Positions 48,045 to 57,310 of a stretch of DNA of 64,000 bases are shown piece after piece. Numbering within the stretch: the first letter of the stretch is position 1; every line of letters begins with the position of its first letter. Source of the DNA: Streptococcus oralis (GTDB lineage Bacteria > Bacillota > Bacilli > Lactobacillales > Streptococcaceae); the NCBI RefSeq assembly GCF_019334565.1, contig NZ_CP079724.1, positions 765,001 to 829,000 of the forward strand, written 5' to 3'. Under the pieces are notes generated by a model. That model was given only the letters and a program-made list of their open reading frames with translations. It was not told the DNA's origin and did no database searches. A program made the translations under genes and the position numbers.

Positions 48045-50513
48045 ATGCAGGATAGAAATTTAGTGAATGTCAATCTGACAAAGGAGATGAAGACCAGCTT
48101 TATCGACTACGCCATGAGCGTTATCGTCGCGCGGGCCCTTCCTGATGTTCGAGATGGCTTAAAACCTGTTCACCGTCGTATTCTTTACGGAATGAATGAA
48201 CTAGGTGTTACACCAGACAAACCTCATAAAAAATCAGCCCGTATTACAGGGGATGTTATGGGTAAATACCACCCGCACGGAGATTCCTCTATTTACGAAG
48301 CCATGGTTCGTATGGCCCAGTGGTGGAGCTACCGTTACATGCTTGTTGATGGGCATGGAAACTTTGGTTCTATGGACGGGGATGGTGCTGCCGCGCAACG
48401 GTACACTGAGGCACGTATGAGCAAGATTGCTCTTGAAATGCTTCGTGATATCAATAAAAACACAGTTGATTTCGTAGATAACTACGATGCTAACGAACGT
48501 GAACCCTTGGTTTTGCCAGCTCGTTTTCCAAACCTTTTGGTCAATGGGGCAACTGGTATCGCTGTTGGGATGGCAACCAATATTCCACCTCACAACTTGG
48601 GTGAAACCATTGATGCAGTGAAGTTGGTTATGGACAATCCTGAAGTGACGACTAAGGACTTGATGGAAGTCTTGCCTGGTCCAGATTTTCCAACTGGTGC
48701 TCTTGTCATGGGGAAATCAGGGATCCACAAAGCTTATGAGACCGGTAAAGGTTCTATTGTCCTTCGTTCTCGTACAGAGATTGAAACCACTAAGACGGGT
48801 CGTGAGCGTATTGTTGTAACGGAATTCCCTTATATGGTTAATAAAACCAAGGTACATGAGCATATTGTTCGCTTGGTTCAGGAAAAACGAATTGAGGGAA
48901 TTACAGCTGTACGTGATGAGTCCAATCGTGAAGGCGTTCGCTTTGTAATCGAGGTTAAACGCGACGCGTCTGCCAACGTTATCCTTAACAACCTCTTCAA
49001 GATGACCCAGATGCAAACCAACTTTGGTTTCAACATGTTGGCGATTCAAAATGGTGTGCCAAAAATCTTGTCCCTTCGTCAAATTTTGGATGCTTATATC
49101 GAGCACCAAAAAGAAGTGGTCGTTCGTCGTACTCGTTTTGACAAGGAAAAGGCAGAGGCGCGTGCGCACATCTTAGAGGGTCTTTTAATTGCACTTGACC
49201 ATATCGACGAAGTGATTCGTATCATTCGTGCCAGTGAAACAGATGCGGAAGCGCAAGCTGAGTTGATGAGCAAGTTCAAGCTTTCTGAACGTCAAAGTCA
49301 AGCTATCCTTGATATGCGTCTTCGTCGTTTGACAGGATTGGAACGTGATAGGATTCAGTCTGAATATGATGAATTGATTGCCTTGATTGCAGATTTGGCT
49401 GATATTCTTGCCAAACCTGAGCGTGTGGCGCAAATTATCAAAGAAGAATTGGACGAAGTCAAACGCAAGTTTGGTGACAAGCGTCGTACGGAGTTGATGA
49501 TCGGAGAAGTCTTAACTCTTGAAGATGAAGATTTGATTGAAGAAACGGATGTTTTGATTACCCTATCTAACAAGGGCTATATCAAACGTCTGGACCAAGG
49601 TGAGTTTACTGCTCAAAAACGTGGTGGTCGTGGAGTTCAAGGTACGGGTGTAAAGGATGATGACTTTGTACGTGAGTTGGTTTCGACCAGCACCCATGAT
49701 CATTTGCTTTTCTTTACTAATAAAGGACGCGTATACCGACTAAAAGGTTATGAAATCCCTGAATACGGTCGTACCGCTAAGGGCTTGCCAGTTGTCAATC
49801 TTTTGAAGTTGGACGAAGGTGAGAGCATTCAGACCATCATCAATGTTGAGTCTGAACGTAGTGATGACGCCTATCTCTTCTTTACAACTCGTTACGGTAT
49901 TGTGAAGAGAACCAGTGTTAAAGAGTTCGCTAATATTCGTCAAAATGGACTTAAAGCCTTGAATCTCAAGGATGAGGATGAATTAATCAATGTCTTGCTG
50001 ACAGAAGAAGATACCGATATCATCATTGGTACCAAGTTTGGTTATTCTGTTCGCTTTAATCAGTCAGCTGTTCGTGGCATGAGCCGTATCGCGACAGGTG
50101 TCCGAGGAGTTAACCTTCGTGAAGGAGATACTGTAGTTGGTGCTAGTGTCATCACTGATCAGGATGAGGTCCTTATCATCACTGAAAAAGGTTATGGTAA
50201 ACGTACACTTGCTACTGAATACCCTACTAAAGGCCGTGGCGGTAAAGGGATGAAGACAGCCAATGTTGCTGAGAAGAATGGTCCTCTGGCAGGTCTCCTC
50301 ACTGTTAAGGGGGATGAAGACCTGATGATTATCACGGATACAGGGGTCATGATTCGAACAAACGTTGCCAATATTTCACAAACAGGACGCTCAACTATGG
50401 GAGTTAAGGTGATGCGTCTAGACCAAGATGCCAAGATTGTGACCTTTACAACGGTTGCTGCGGCAGAAAAAGAAGAAGTTGGGACTGAAATTGAAACAGA
50501 AGGTGCAGAATAA
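48045..50513 (+). CDS. gyrA: DNA gyrase subunit A
   Basis: 822 aa breakage-reunion subunit of gyrase with catalytic Tyr120 in AAQRYTEAR. The quinolone-determining Ser81 and Glu85 are wild type; residue 114 is Gly where pneumococcus has Ser, a common viridans variant. The C-terminal beta-pinwheel has the GyrA-box region [10 protein letters not shown]. The ATG at 48045 gives the family start MQDRN; an earlier ATG at 48041, in another frame, opens a four-codon ORF (ATG AAT GCA GGA TAG) across it. The gene is coupled to srtA by TAATG. Confidence 0.98.
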   Translation: MQDRNLVNVNLTKEMKTSFIDYAMSVIVARALPDVRDGLKPVHRRILYGMNELGVTPDKPHKKSARITGDVMGKYHPHGDSSIYEAMVRMAQWWSYRYMLVDGHGNFGSMDGDGAAAQRYTEARMSKIALEMLRDINKNTVDFVDNYDANEREPLVLPARFPNLLVNGATGIAVGMATNIPPHNLGETIDAVKLVMDNPEVTTKDLMEVLPGPDFPTGALVMGKSGIHKAYETGKGSIVLRSRTEIETTKTGRERIVVTEFPYMVNKTKVHEHIVRLVQEKRIEGITAVRDESNREGVRFVIEVKRDASANVILNNLFKMTQMQTNFGFNMLAIQNGVPKILSLRQILDAYIEHQKEVVVRRTRFDKEKAEARAHILEGLLIALDHIDEVIRIIRASETDAEAQAELMSKFKLSERQSQAILDMRLRRLTGLERDRIQSEYDELIALIADLADILAKPERVAQIIKEELDEVKRKFGDKRRTELMIGEVLTLEDEDLIEETDVLITLSNKGYIKRLDQGEFTAQKRGGRGVQGTGVKDDDFVRELVSTSTHDHLLFFTNKGRVYRLKGYEIPEYGRTAKGLPVVNLLKLDEGESIQTIINVESERSDDAYLFFTTRYGIVKRTSVKEFANIRQNGLKALNLKDEDELINVLLTEEDTDIIIGTKFGYSVRFNQSAVRGMSRIATGVRGVNLREGDTVVGASVITDQDEVLIITEKGYGKRTLATEYPTKGRGGKGMKTANVAEKNGPLAGLLTVKGDEDLMIITDTGVMIRTNVANISQTGRSTMGVKVMRLDQDAKIVTFTTVAAAEKEEVGTEIETEGAE

Positions 50514-51268
50514 TGTCTCATAAAAAAACGAAAAATAAAAAGAGTAAGAAAAATAAGCGCAGAAATCTATTTATCAATATTTTAGCGGGTTTCTTAATTC
50601 TTCTTTCCCTAGCCTTGATTTTTAATTCAAAGATTCGCGATATCTTTTTGATCTGGAATACCAATAAATACCAAGTCAATCAAGTCACTAAGGAAAATAT
50701 AGATGAAAATTTAAAATCCGAGGGAAATTTTGATTTTGACTCTGTTAAGTCTATTTCATCTGAAGCTGTATTGGCTTCTCAATGGGATGCCCAAAAGCTT
50801 CCAGTTATCGGTGGCATTGCTATTCCTGAAGTAGAAATCAACCTGCCTATTTTCAAAGGTTTGGATAATGTAAACTTGTTCTATGGAGCAGGGACCATGA
50901 AACCTGACCAAAAAATGGGAGAAGGGAACTATTCTCTAGCCAGTCACCATATCTTTACTGCTGAAAATGCCAGTCAAATGCTCTTCTCACCTTTGGTCAA
51001 TGCCAAAGCAGGTATGAAAATTTACCTGACGGATAAGGATAAAGTTTATACTTATGTGATTACAGAAGTTAAACGTGTTACACCAGACCGTGTAGATGAA
51101 ATCGAAGATCGTGATGGCGTAAAGGAGATTACTTTGGTTACTTGTGTTGATTATAATGCGACTGAACGTATAATCGTCAAAGGAATCTTTAAAGAATCAA
51201 AAGCTTATTCTGAGACTTCTGAGGATATTTTGAAGGCCTTTAATCAACCGTATAGACAACGTTATTAA
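50513..51268 (+). CDS. srtA: sortase A
   Basis: 251 aa class A transpeptidase that links LPXTG proteins to peptidoglycan. A basic N-terminus and one membrane anchor (about 18-38) are followed by the sortase barrel with His145/146 (SHHIF), catalytic Cys211 (LVTCVDY) and Arg219. The start overlaps the gyrA stop. This gyrA-srtA arrangement is standard in streptococci. The surface protein ending at position 54 would be a substrate. Confidence 0.97.
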   Translation: MSHKKTKNKKSKKNKRRNLFINILAGFLILLSLALIFNSKIRDIFLIWNTNKYQVNQVTKENIDENLKSEGNFDFDSVKSISSEAVLASQWDAQKLPVIGGIAIPEVEINLPIFKGLDNVNLFYGAGTMKPDQKMGEGNYSLASHHIFTAENASQMLFSPLVNAKAGMKIYLTDKDKVYTYVITEVKRVTPDRVDEIEDRDGVKEITLVTCVDYNATERIIVKGIFKESKAYSETSEDILKAFNQPYRQRY

Positions 51269-51278
51269 GAATGAATGA

Positions 51279-51311
51279 ACCAGTGAAGTGCTATTTCACT
51301 GGTTTTTTATG
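51279..51311 (+). terminator. gyrA-srtA terminator
   Basis: ACCAGTGAA GTGCTAT TTCACTGGT, a 9-bp perfect stem, then TTTTTAT. Confidence 0.9.
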
Positions 51312-51398
51312 TCAACAAATAGGTTCAAAATAGTTCTTGTGAAAAAGGATAAGAAGGCTTAGGATAAAGATTTTTAAATAAATATTTTAGAATTTTAC

Positions 51399-51436
51399 AG
51401 AAAACGCTTTCTAGAAAACAAGAATTATGTTATAAT
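51399..51436 (+). promoter_or_regulatory. Promoter of the formate/nitrite channel gene with cre site
   Basis: TATAAT (51431-51436) with extended TGT. The palindromic AGAAAACGCTTTCT (51399-51412), a good CcpA (cre) candidate, overlaps the -35 region, which predicts repression by glucose. Confidence 0.6.
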
Positions 51437-51465
51437 TATCACAAATAAAAGTTTAGGAGTTTTTT

Positions 51466-52263
51466 ATGGTCTCTTCAGAATTTATTTCAAAGATTGAATT
51501 TGCTTGTAAGAAGAAAGAAAGTCTTTATAGCCAAAGTAAGTTTAAGTATTCGATTCGTTCCATGTTTGCAGGTGCTTTTCTAACATTTAGTACGGCTGCG
51601 GGTGCAGTTGGGGCTGACTTGATTAATAAGATCGCACCAGGCAGTGGACGCTTCCTCTTCCCATTCGTTTTTGCTTGGGGATTGGCCTACATTGTTTTCT
51701 TGAATGCTGAGCTAGTAACTTCAAATATGATGTTTTTGACAGCTGGTAGTTTCTTGAAAAAAATCTCATGGAGAAAAACAGCTGAGATTTTACTATACTG
51801 TACCTTATTCAACCTTATCGGAGCTTTGATAGCAGGTTGGGGCTTTGCCCACTCAGCAGCCTATGCAAATCTAACACATGATAGCTTCATTTCAGGGGTT
51901 GTTGAGATGAAGTTAGGTCGTTCCAATGAGCTAGTCTTGCTTGAAGGTATTTTAGCCAATATCTTTGTAAACATTGCCATTCTTTCATTCGTTTTGGTGA
52001 AAGACGGTGGCGCCAAACTTTGGCTTGTCTTATCAGCGATTTACATGTTTGTATTCTTAACAAACGAACACATTGCTGCGAACTTTGCTTCTTTTGCGAT
52101 TGTTAAGTTTAGTGTTGCAGCTGATTCTATCGCAAACTTTGACATTCCGAACATCCTTCGTCACTGGGGTATAACCTTTGTCGGAAACTTTATCGGAGGA
52201 GGTCTCTTGATGGGCTTACCATACGCCTTCCTCAATAAAAACGAAGATACTTATGTCGATTAA
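51466..52263 (+). CDS. formate/nitrite transporter family channel
   Basis: 265 aa with six helices of the FocA/NirC fold: FAGAFLTFSTAAGAVGAD (helix 1), LNAELVTSNMM (the first re-entrant motif), and TNEHIAANFASF with the conserved central histidine. It probably exports formate made by pyruvate formate-lyase, which would fit control by CcpA. TAGGAG precedes the ATG. Monocistronic. Confidence 0.92.
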   Translation: MVSSEFISKIEFACKKKESLYSQSKFKYSIRSMFAGAFLTFSTAAGAVGADLINKIAPGSGRFLFPFVFAWGLAYIVFLNAELVTSNMMFLTAGSFLKKISWRKTAEILLYCTLFNLIGALIAGWGFAHSAAYANLTHDSFISGVVEMKLGRSNELVLLEGILANIFVNIAILSFVLVKDGGAKLWLVLSAIYMFVFLTNEHIAANFASFAIVKFSVAADSIANFDIPNILRHWGITFVGNFIGGGLLMGLPYAFLNKNEDTYVD

Positions 52264-52268
52264 AGAAA

Positions 52269-52294
52269 TGAGCACGAGTTAATCGTGCTTTTTT
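52269..52294 (+). terminator. Terminator after the formate/nitrite channel gene
   Basis: AGCACGA GTTAA TCGTGCT, a 7-bp perfect stem, then TTTTTG. Confidence 0.88.
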
Positions 52295-52304
52295 GTTTGA
52301 TGTG

Positions 52305-52382
52305 TATGACTAGTCATAGTTGTTCCTTATATCAAAATATAGAAAAACTGTATTGGAAAAGGCTAACCCAAGATGATACAAT
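52305..52382 (+). promoter_or_regulatory. metY promoter region with 14-bp palindrome
   Basis: TTGGAA (52353-52358), 18-base spacer, TACAAT (52377-52382) with extended TGA. About 35 bases upstream of the -35 is the perfect palindrome TATGACTAGTCATA (52305-52318), a fitting place for a LysR-type activator of sulfur genes such as MtaR or CmbR; it does not match the streptococcal MET box as I remember it. Confidence 0.5.
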
Positions 52383-52413
52383 ATACCTAATGAAGCTATT
52401 TGGAGGTCGTCTT

Positions 52414-53694
52414 ATGACTCGTGATTTTAAATTTGAAACCCTACAATTGCATGCAGGGCAAGTCGTTGATCCAGCGACCAAGTCTCGTGCAGTACCGATT
52501 TATCAAACAACATCCTTCGTTTTTGATGACACGCAGGAGGGTGCAGATTTGTTTGCTTTGAGAAAACCAGGCAATATCTATACTCGTATCACAAATCCTA
52601 CAACAGCAGCCTTTGAGGAAAGAATCGCTGCTCTTGAAGGTGGTGTTGGAGCACTAGCGACAGCATCTGGTATGGCTGCACTTACTTATACAATTCTTGC
52701 CCTTGCTCATGCGGGTGACCATGTGGTGGCTGCGTCAACTATTTACGGTGGGACTTTCAATCTCTTGAAAGAAACCCTTCCTCGTTATGGAATCACAACC
52801 ACCTTTGTCGATGTGGATAATTTGGAGGAAGTAGAAGCAGCTATCGGTGACAATACCAAACTTGTCTTGATTGAAACCTTAGGGAATCCCTTGATTAACA
52901 TTCCTGACTTGGAAAAATTGGCTGAGATTGCGCATAAACACCAGATTCCTCTCGTTTCTGACAATACTTTTGCCACACCATATTTGATTAACGTTTTCTC
53001 TCACGGTGTCGATATTTCAGTCCACTCAGCGACTAAGTTTATCGGTGGACATGGTACGACTATTGGAGGAGTGATTGTCGATAGCGGTCGTTTTGACTGG
53101 GCAGCTTCAGGGAAGTTCCCTCAATTTGTTGAGGAAGACCCAAGCTACCATAACTTGAGCTATACTCGTGACGTGGGTGCTGCAGCCTTTATTATCGCTG
53201 TTCGTGTTCAATTGCTTCGTGATACAGGTGCTGCCTTGTCACCATTTAATGCCTTTCTCTTGCTCCAAGGGCTTGAAACTCTCTCTCTTCGTGTTGAACG
53301 TCATGTGCAAAATGCAGAGAAAATTGTTGATTTCCTTGTCAACCATCCTAAGGTAGAAAAAGTCAACTATCCAAAACTTGCTGACAGTCCATATCATGCC
53401 TTGGCTGAGAAATATTTGCCAAAAGGTGTTGGTTCAATCTTTACCTTCCATGTCAAAGGTGGAGAGACAGAAGCACGCAAGGTCATTGATAATTTGGAAA
53501 TCTTCTCTGACCTTGCAAACGTTGCAGATGCCAAATCTCTTGTTGTCCATCCTGCGACAACCACTCACGGTCAGTTGTCAGAAAAAGATCTAGAAGCAGC
53601 AGGTGTCACACCAAACCAAATCCGCTTGTCTATCGGTCTTGAAAATGTAGAGGATTTGATTGAAGATTTGCGTTTAGCCTTGGAAAAAGTATAA
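52414..53694 (+). CDS. metY: O-acetylhomoserine sulfhydrylase / cysteine synthase
   Basis: 426 aa Cys/Met-metabolism PLP enzyme. The PLP lysine is Lys208 in SVHSATKFIGGHG; the length and the region IYTRITNPTTAAFEERIA match the MetY group, which makes homocysteine from O-acetylhomoserine and sulfide. The ATG at 52414 follows GGAGGTCGTCTT; a 43-residue longer reading crosses the promoter and is rejected. It is the last core gene before the Hachiman locus. Confidence 0.93.
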   Translation: MTRDFKFETLQLHAGQVVDPATKSRAVPIYQTTSFVFDDTQEGADLFALRKPGNIYTRITNPTTAAFEERIAALEGGVGALATASGMAALTYTILALAHAGDHVVAASTIYGGTFNLLKETLPRYGITTTFVDVDNLEEVEAAIGDNTKLVLIETLGNPLINIPDLEKLAEIAHKHQIPLVSDNTFATPYLINVFSHGVDISVHSATKFIGGHGTTIGGVIVDSGRFDWAASGKFPQFVEEDPSYHNLSYTRDVGAAAFIIAVRVQLLRDTGAALSPFNAFLLLQGLETLSLRVERHVQNAEKIVDFLVNHPKVEKVNYPKLADSPYHALAEKYLPKGVGSIFTFHVKGGETEARKVIDNLEIFSDLANVADAKSLVVHPATTTHGQLSEKDLEAAGVTPNQIRLSIGLENVEDLIEDLRLALEKV

Positions 53695-54209
53695 AGTAAG
53701 ACAGATAAATAATTCGTAACTAATTATTAAATAAACTATATAAGGCTAGTACTATCTAGTCTTATATAGTTTATTTTGCTATAATAGTTTAAAATATGAT
53801 TAGTATTATTGTTATGAGATTGTTAGAGAATATTAAGTAAACTTTAAGACGAACATAGAATCATTAAGAAAGGCAAGGAAACTACTTGTCTCTAAAAATT
53901 AACTTTCTTTTTCAACTCAAGAAGGTTTAGGGGATGGACGTTTGATTCAGGAATAGTAATAATAATCAAATGGAGCTAATCAGAATTAAATTATAGATGT
54001 AGAAGAAATTAGTCCTGAATTTGACTTATAAGATTCAGTTAAATCAATTAGTTTCAAATAAAATGAAAAATTTTTAAGAACTTAGAATGGTTGGAAAGTT
54101 TCCCGTTTTATCACTTAATGGTGTTGTGTTAAGAGTGATTATGTGAAATTGTTAAAAAGTAAAGTTTGATTTTGAAAAAAATAATTATAAATAAAAGGAG
54201 AAATTCTAA
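53695..54209. other. 0.5-kb AT-rich non-coding region before hamA
   Basis: No gene longer than a few dozen codons is visible. At its left end is a very long hairpin (53729-53776). Two short open runs read as protein debris: a piece ending in STQEGLGDGRLIQE before TAG at about 53957, and one ending in VEEISPEFDL before TAA at about 54029. The last 30 bases hold an AAAGGAG ribosome site for hamA and loose -10-like AT sequence. The content suggests decayed coding DNA at the border of the inserted island. Confidence 0.6.
53729..53779. terminator. 21-bp hairpin after metY, probable bidirectional terminator
   Basis: Arms 53729-53744 and 53761-53776 (AAATAAACTATATAAG / CTTATATAGTTTATTT) are perfectly complementary over 16 bp, and five more pairs continue inward (GCTAG / CTAGT with one G-T), leaving loop TACTAT. 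TTG follows. The stem is unusually long and AT-rich for a terminator here and could also mark an element end. Confidence 0.65.
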
Positions 54210-55115
54210 ATGAGCCATTGCCATTCTGAACATAAAGAAATTAGTAATAATGTTCATACATTTTATATCGGATTTGATTTAGATGATTTTGGCAAGATTT
54301 CACAAGTAAAAAAGAAGTTTTATGACGAATTGTTTGACGACATTGCTTCTTTTGCTTTCGGATCACATAATGTAATGAAGAGAATCAAAGAACCTCAGGA
54401 TATTTCTAAAGTTCAGAGGGAAGCATTGAGAAAAATGTATAATATACCAGAATTACAAGAAGCTAGTAGGTACTATCTTGAATCAGATTTAGTAGAGGAT
54501 AAGTATCTTAAGCGTGGTGAGTTTGGAGAATTGCTTTTATATCATCTGCTACATGAATATTTTAATGCTGATGCTTTAATTTCAAAAATCTATTTCAAGG
54601 ATAGCATGGGGCTACCAGCGCATGGTTTTGATGCAGTTCACGTAGATTCTGATAATCAAATCTTGTGGATTGGAGAATCTAAATTATATTCTGAATCTAG
54701 TTCTGCTATTGATGCTTTGATGAAAGATTTAGAAGAACATTTTAGAATATCATTTTTTGATTCTGAGTTTGTTATTATAGAAAATCGTGTTCATGATAGC
54801 GACATAGAACTTGATGATTTTATGAAAAAATTAATTAATCCCCAAACAAAAGTTTTAGATAAACTTGCTAATATCAATATTGCATTATTTGCTGGATTTG
54901 ATAGCAAGTCATTGCAAGAGTTTGAAGATGAAGAGTCATTTAAGAAAAAATTAGAATCAGAGATTAATATTTTAGAAAAAAAAGCGTTAAAAAAAATAGA
55001 AGAGCATCCGTGGAATGAGCATTTAAATATTTTTTTATTTTTATTTCCCATTGACAACAAAAAAGAATTTGTCAAAGATCTACATTTAAAATTAAAAGGG
55101 GCGCAGCAAGGATGA
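54210..55115 (+). CDS. hamA: HamA, Hachiman anti-phage defence effector (DUF1837)
   Basis: 301 aa. The DUF1837 core is plain: KRGEFGELLLYHLL (101-114), then KIYFKDS, GFDAVHV (139-145) and WIGESKLY (153-160), with Asp141, Glu156 and Lys158 arranged as in PD-(D/E)xK nucleases. In Hachiman systems HamA is a DNA nuclease held in check by the HamB helicase and released when HamB senses abnormal DNA ends. AAAGGAG lies 8 bases before the ATG. It overlaps hamB by 4 bases (ATGA). The DNA is far richer in A and T than the core genes, a sign of horizontal transfer. Confidence 0.9.
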   Translation: MSHCHSEHKEISNNVHTFYIGFDLDDFGKISQVKKKFYDELFDDIASFAFGSHNVMKRIKEPQDISKVQREALRKMYNIPELQEASRYYLESDLVEDKYLKRGEFGELLLYHLLHEYFNADALISKIYFKDSMGLPAHGFDAVHVDSDNQILWIGESKLYSESSSAIDALMKDLEEHFRISFFDSEFVIIENRVHDSDIELDDFMKKLINPQTKVLDKLANINIALFAGFDSKSLQEFEDEESFKKKLESEINILEKKALKKIEEHPWNEHLNIFLFLFPIDNKKEFVKDLHLKLKGAQQG

Positions 55116-57244
55116 AAAATATTAAAGAAATTCTAAAATATTCTGAGTTAAAAAATTATGAAGAAAATTTTGAACTTATTAAATATATTTCTAGTATTAT
55201 TGATACATCTGATGCTAGAAAAGTAATAATTCATATCTTAGATATTTGGGAAAATGTAAATAATAACGCAAAAGAAATGTGGATTGATTTGATTGGAAGA
55301 GCAGGATTTTATCCGTATTATATTGAAAAAGTTTGTCAAGAAGAGCAATTAACTCTGTCACTTCAGGATCAAATAAAAACAGAATTTTTTAAATCTGATT
55401 ATCTTCCAAATATATATTTTCATCAACAGCAAAAAGAAATAGAAATAGCTTTATCCAATGGAAATAATATAGCTGTAAGCGCGCCAACTAGTTTTGGAAA
55501 AAGCTTACTTATCGAAGAGATTGTAGCAAGAAAACAATTCTGTAATATCTTAATTATACAACCAACTCTTGCATTAATTGATGAAACAAGAAAAAAACTA
55601 TCAAAGTATAAAGGAGATTATAATTTAATAATTAATACTCGTCAAATAGTTCTTGAGAAAAATATTTTTATTTTAACAGCTGAACGAGTGTTAGAATTTC
55701 CAAATCTTCCCAATATAGATTTTTTTGTCATTGATGAATTTTATAAAATTTGTAATCGTCTAAATGATAGTAGAATTGATTCTTTGAATGTTGCGTTATT
55801 AAGAGTTATGAAACATAATACCCAAGCAATGTTCTTAACTCCTACTGTAGATTCTTTATCGGAGGCTTTCCGAGAAAGGTATAAAGTTGCTTTTTTTAAA
55901 ACAGATTATGCTTTAGTAAATACTAATGTCATCGAGGTTAGGAATAGAAATAATAATTTATTATCTGGTAACTCTAAAAAAAATAAATTATTTAAAATGC
56001 TATATAAACAAGAAGAATCAAGTATTGTATATGTAAAATCTCCGAATGAAGCCTATAAACTTGCCAAAGAATATGTAGACTATTTACGCAAGAATAAGAT
56101 TGAGACTGAAAATAAAAAATTAGATATATTTGAATGGATTGATAATAATATATCTCCTAATTGGCAATTAAAAGAAATGTTAGAACATGGTGTAGGGGCA
56201 CACAACGGAGCACTCCCAAGGCATGTAGTAACTTCAGAAATTGATTTATTTAATAAAAAGAAAATTAAAGTACTTTTTGCAACGGTTTCATTGATTGAAG
56301 GCGTGAACACAGTTGCGAAAAATATGTTTGTATATAGTCAACATAAAGGTGATAATAAAATTGACTTTTTTGATTTTGCAAATATACGTGGTCGGGCTGG
56401 TAGAATGAATGAACATTTCACTGGAAATGTTTATGTGTTTATTGATGAAATTGCAGATGAACATCTCACTATTGATGTACCTAGTGTTGATCAGAATCCT
56501 GTGTCAGATGAAATTTTAATTAATATTTCAAGTAACGAAGTGAAAGATATTGAACGAAAACAGAGATTAGAAGATGGTTTAGATAATGAAATCTTAGAAA
56601 TTATTAAGAATAATCTTATTTCAGTAGAAGGTCAGAAGTCTTTGTATCGCTTTATAGAAAAAGAGCAAAAAACTGGTGGAATAGATTATTTAAGGTGGGA
56701 TGGTATACCTAGTTATGATAAATTATGGCAAACTCTTTACTTAGGATATAAATTTTTGAAATCAAATGATAGAATCGGTTTTGTACAAAGTAGAGCTGTA
56801 ATGTCGCTTAAATTTGTCAATCTATCATTAAGAAAAGTTATTGAAGAACAGTATAAATACTATTTGTCTGAAAAAAGAAAAGATCCTTTAAATAGTGCCA
56901 TTGATTTTGTTTTGAAATTTCAAAAAACAGAAGCTGGGTACGAAATACCTAAAATTTTATCTGTGATTGATTCTATACAAAGACATGTATTCAATAAATT
57001 AGGTTTGCCTGCTGGGGACTATTCTGTATTTGCCTCTTTATTAGAGAATGAACAGATTGATGAAAGATTACAATTTTTAATTGATTATGGTGTACCAAGC
57101 TCAGCTGTAAAAAAAATTAGAAATATACCTGATAATCTTATTGAAGATTCTCATATAATACAATATCTAAGAAGAAATTTATCTCTTATAATTAGGAATT
57201 TGATTCCTTATGAAGCAAATTTATTAGAAGAAGCAATACGGTAG
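55112..57244 (+). CDS. hamB: HamB, Hachiman superfamily 2 helicase
   Basis: 710 aa helicase. Motif I APTSFGKS (124-131), motif II V-I-D-E-F-Y (206-211, a DEFY box in place of DExH), motif III F-L-T-P-T (241-245), motif V ATVSLIEGVN (390-399) and motif VI RGRAGR (426-431) are all present; residues 480-710 form a C-terminal domain of unknown fold. The N-terminal 110 residues are helical. With HamA it forms one complex; loss of HamB grip frees the nuclease. Gene coupling and equal base composition mark the pair as one transferred unit. The DEFY box and Ski2/Mer3-like look are usual for this family. Confidence 0.9.
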   Translation: MKNIKEILKYSELKNYEENFELIKYISSIIDTSDARKVIIHILDIWENVNNNAKEMWIDLIGRAGFYPYYIEKVCQEEQLTLSLQDQIKTEFFKSDYLPNIYFHQQQKEIEIALSNGNNIAVSAPTSFGKSLLIEEIVARKQFCNILIIQPTLALIDETRKKLSKYKGDYNLIINTRQIVLEKNIFILTAERVLEFPNLPNIDFFVIDEFYKICNRLNDSRIDSLNVALLRVMKHNTQAMFLTPTVDSLSEAFRERYKVAFFKTDYALVNTNVIEVRNRNNNLLSGNSKKNKLFKMLYKQEESSIVYVKSPNEAYKLAKEYVDYLRKNKIETENKKLDIFEWIDNNISPNWQLKEMLEHGVGAHNGALPRHVVTSEIDLFNKKKIKVLFATVSLIEGVNTVAKNMFVYSQHKGDNKIDFFDFANIRGRAGRMNEHFTGNVYVFIDEIADEHLTIDVPSVDQNPVSDEILINISSNEVKDIERKQRLEDGLDNEILEIIKNNLISVEGQKSLYRFIEKEQKTGGIDYLRWDGIPSYDKLWQTLYLGYKFLKSNDRIGFVQSRAVMSLKFVNLSLRKVIEEQYKYYLSEKRKDPLNSAIDFVLKFQKTEAGYEIPKILSVIDSIQRHVFNKLGLPAGDYSVFASLLENEQIDERLQFLIDYGVPSSAVKKIRNIPDNLIEDSHIIQYLRRNLSLIIRNLIPYEANLLEEAIR

Positions 57245-57310
57245 ATATGAAAAAGACCCTAAAGAAGTAGATTAGGTATATTTTATTTTGAATAACACGA
57301 GGTACCCCCT

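Noticed and set aside
52285..52413. 43-residue extension of metY
   Set aside because: It runs through the terminator tail, the palindrome and the promoter; the ATG at 52414 has a full ribosome site.
53729..53776. Long hairpin as the inverted repeat of a miniature transposable element
   Set aside because: No target duplication and no second copy in the window; the T-rich end fits a terminator as well.
54210..57244. The helicase-nuclease pair as a wholly new defence system
   Set aside because: DUF1837 motifs and the helicase layout fit the described Hachiman system.
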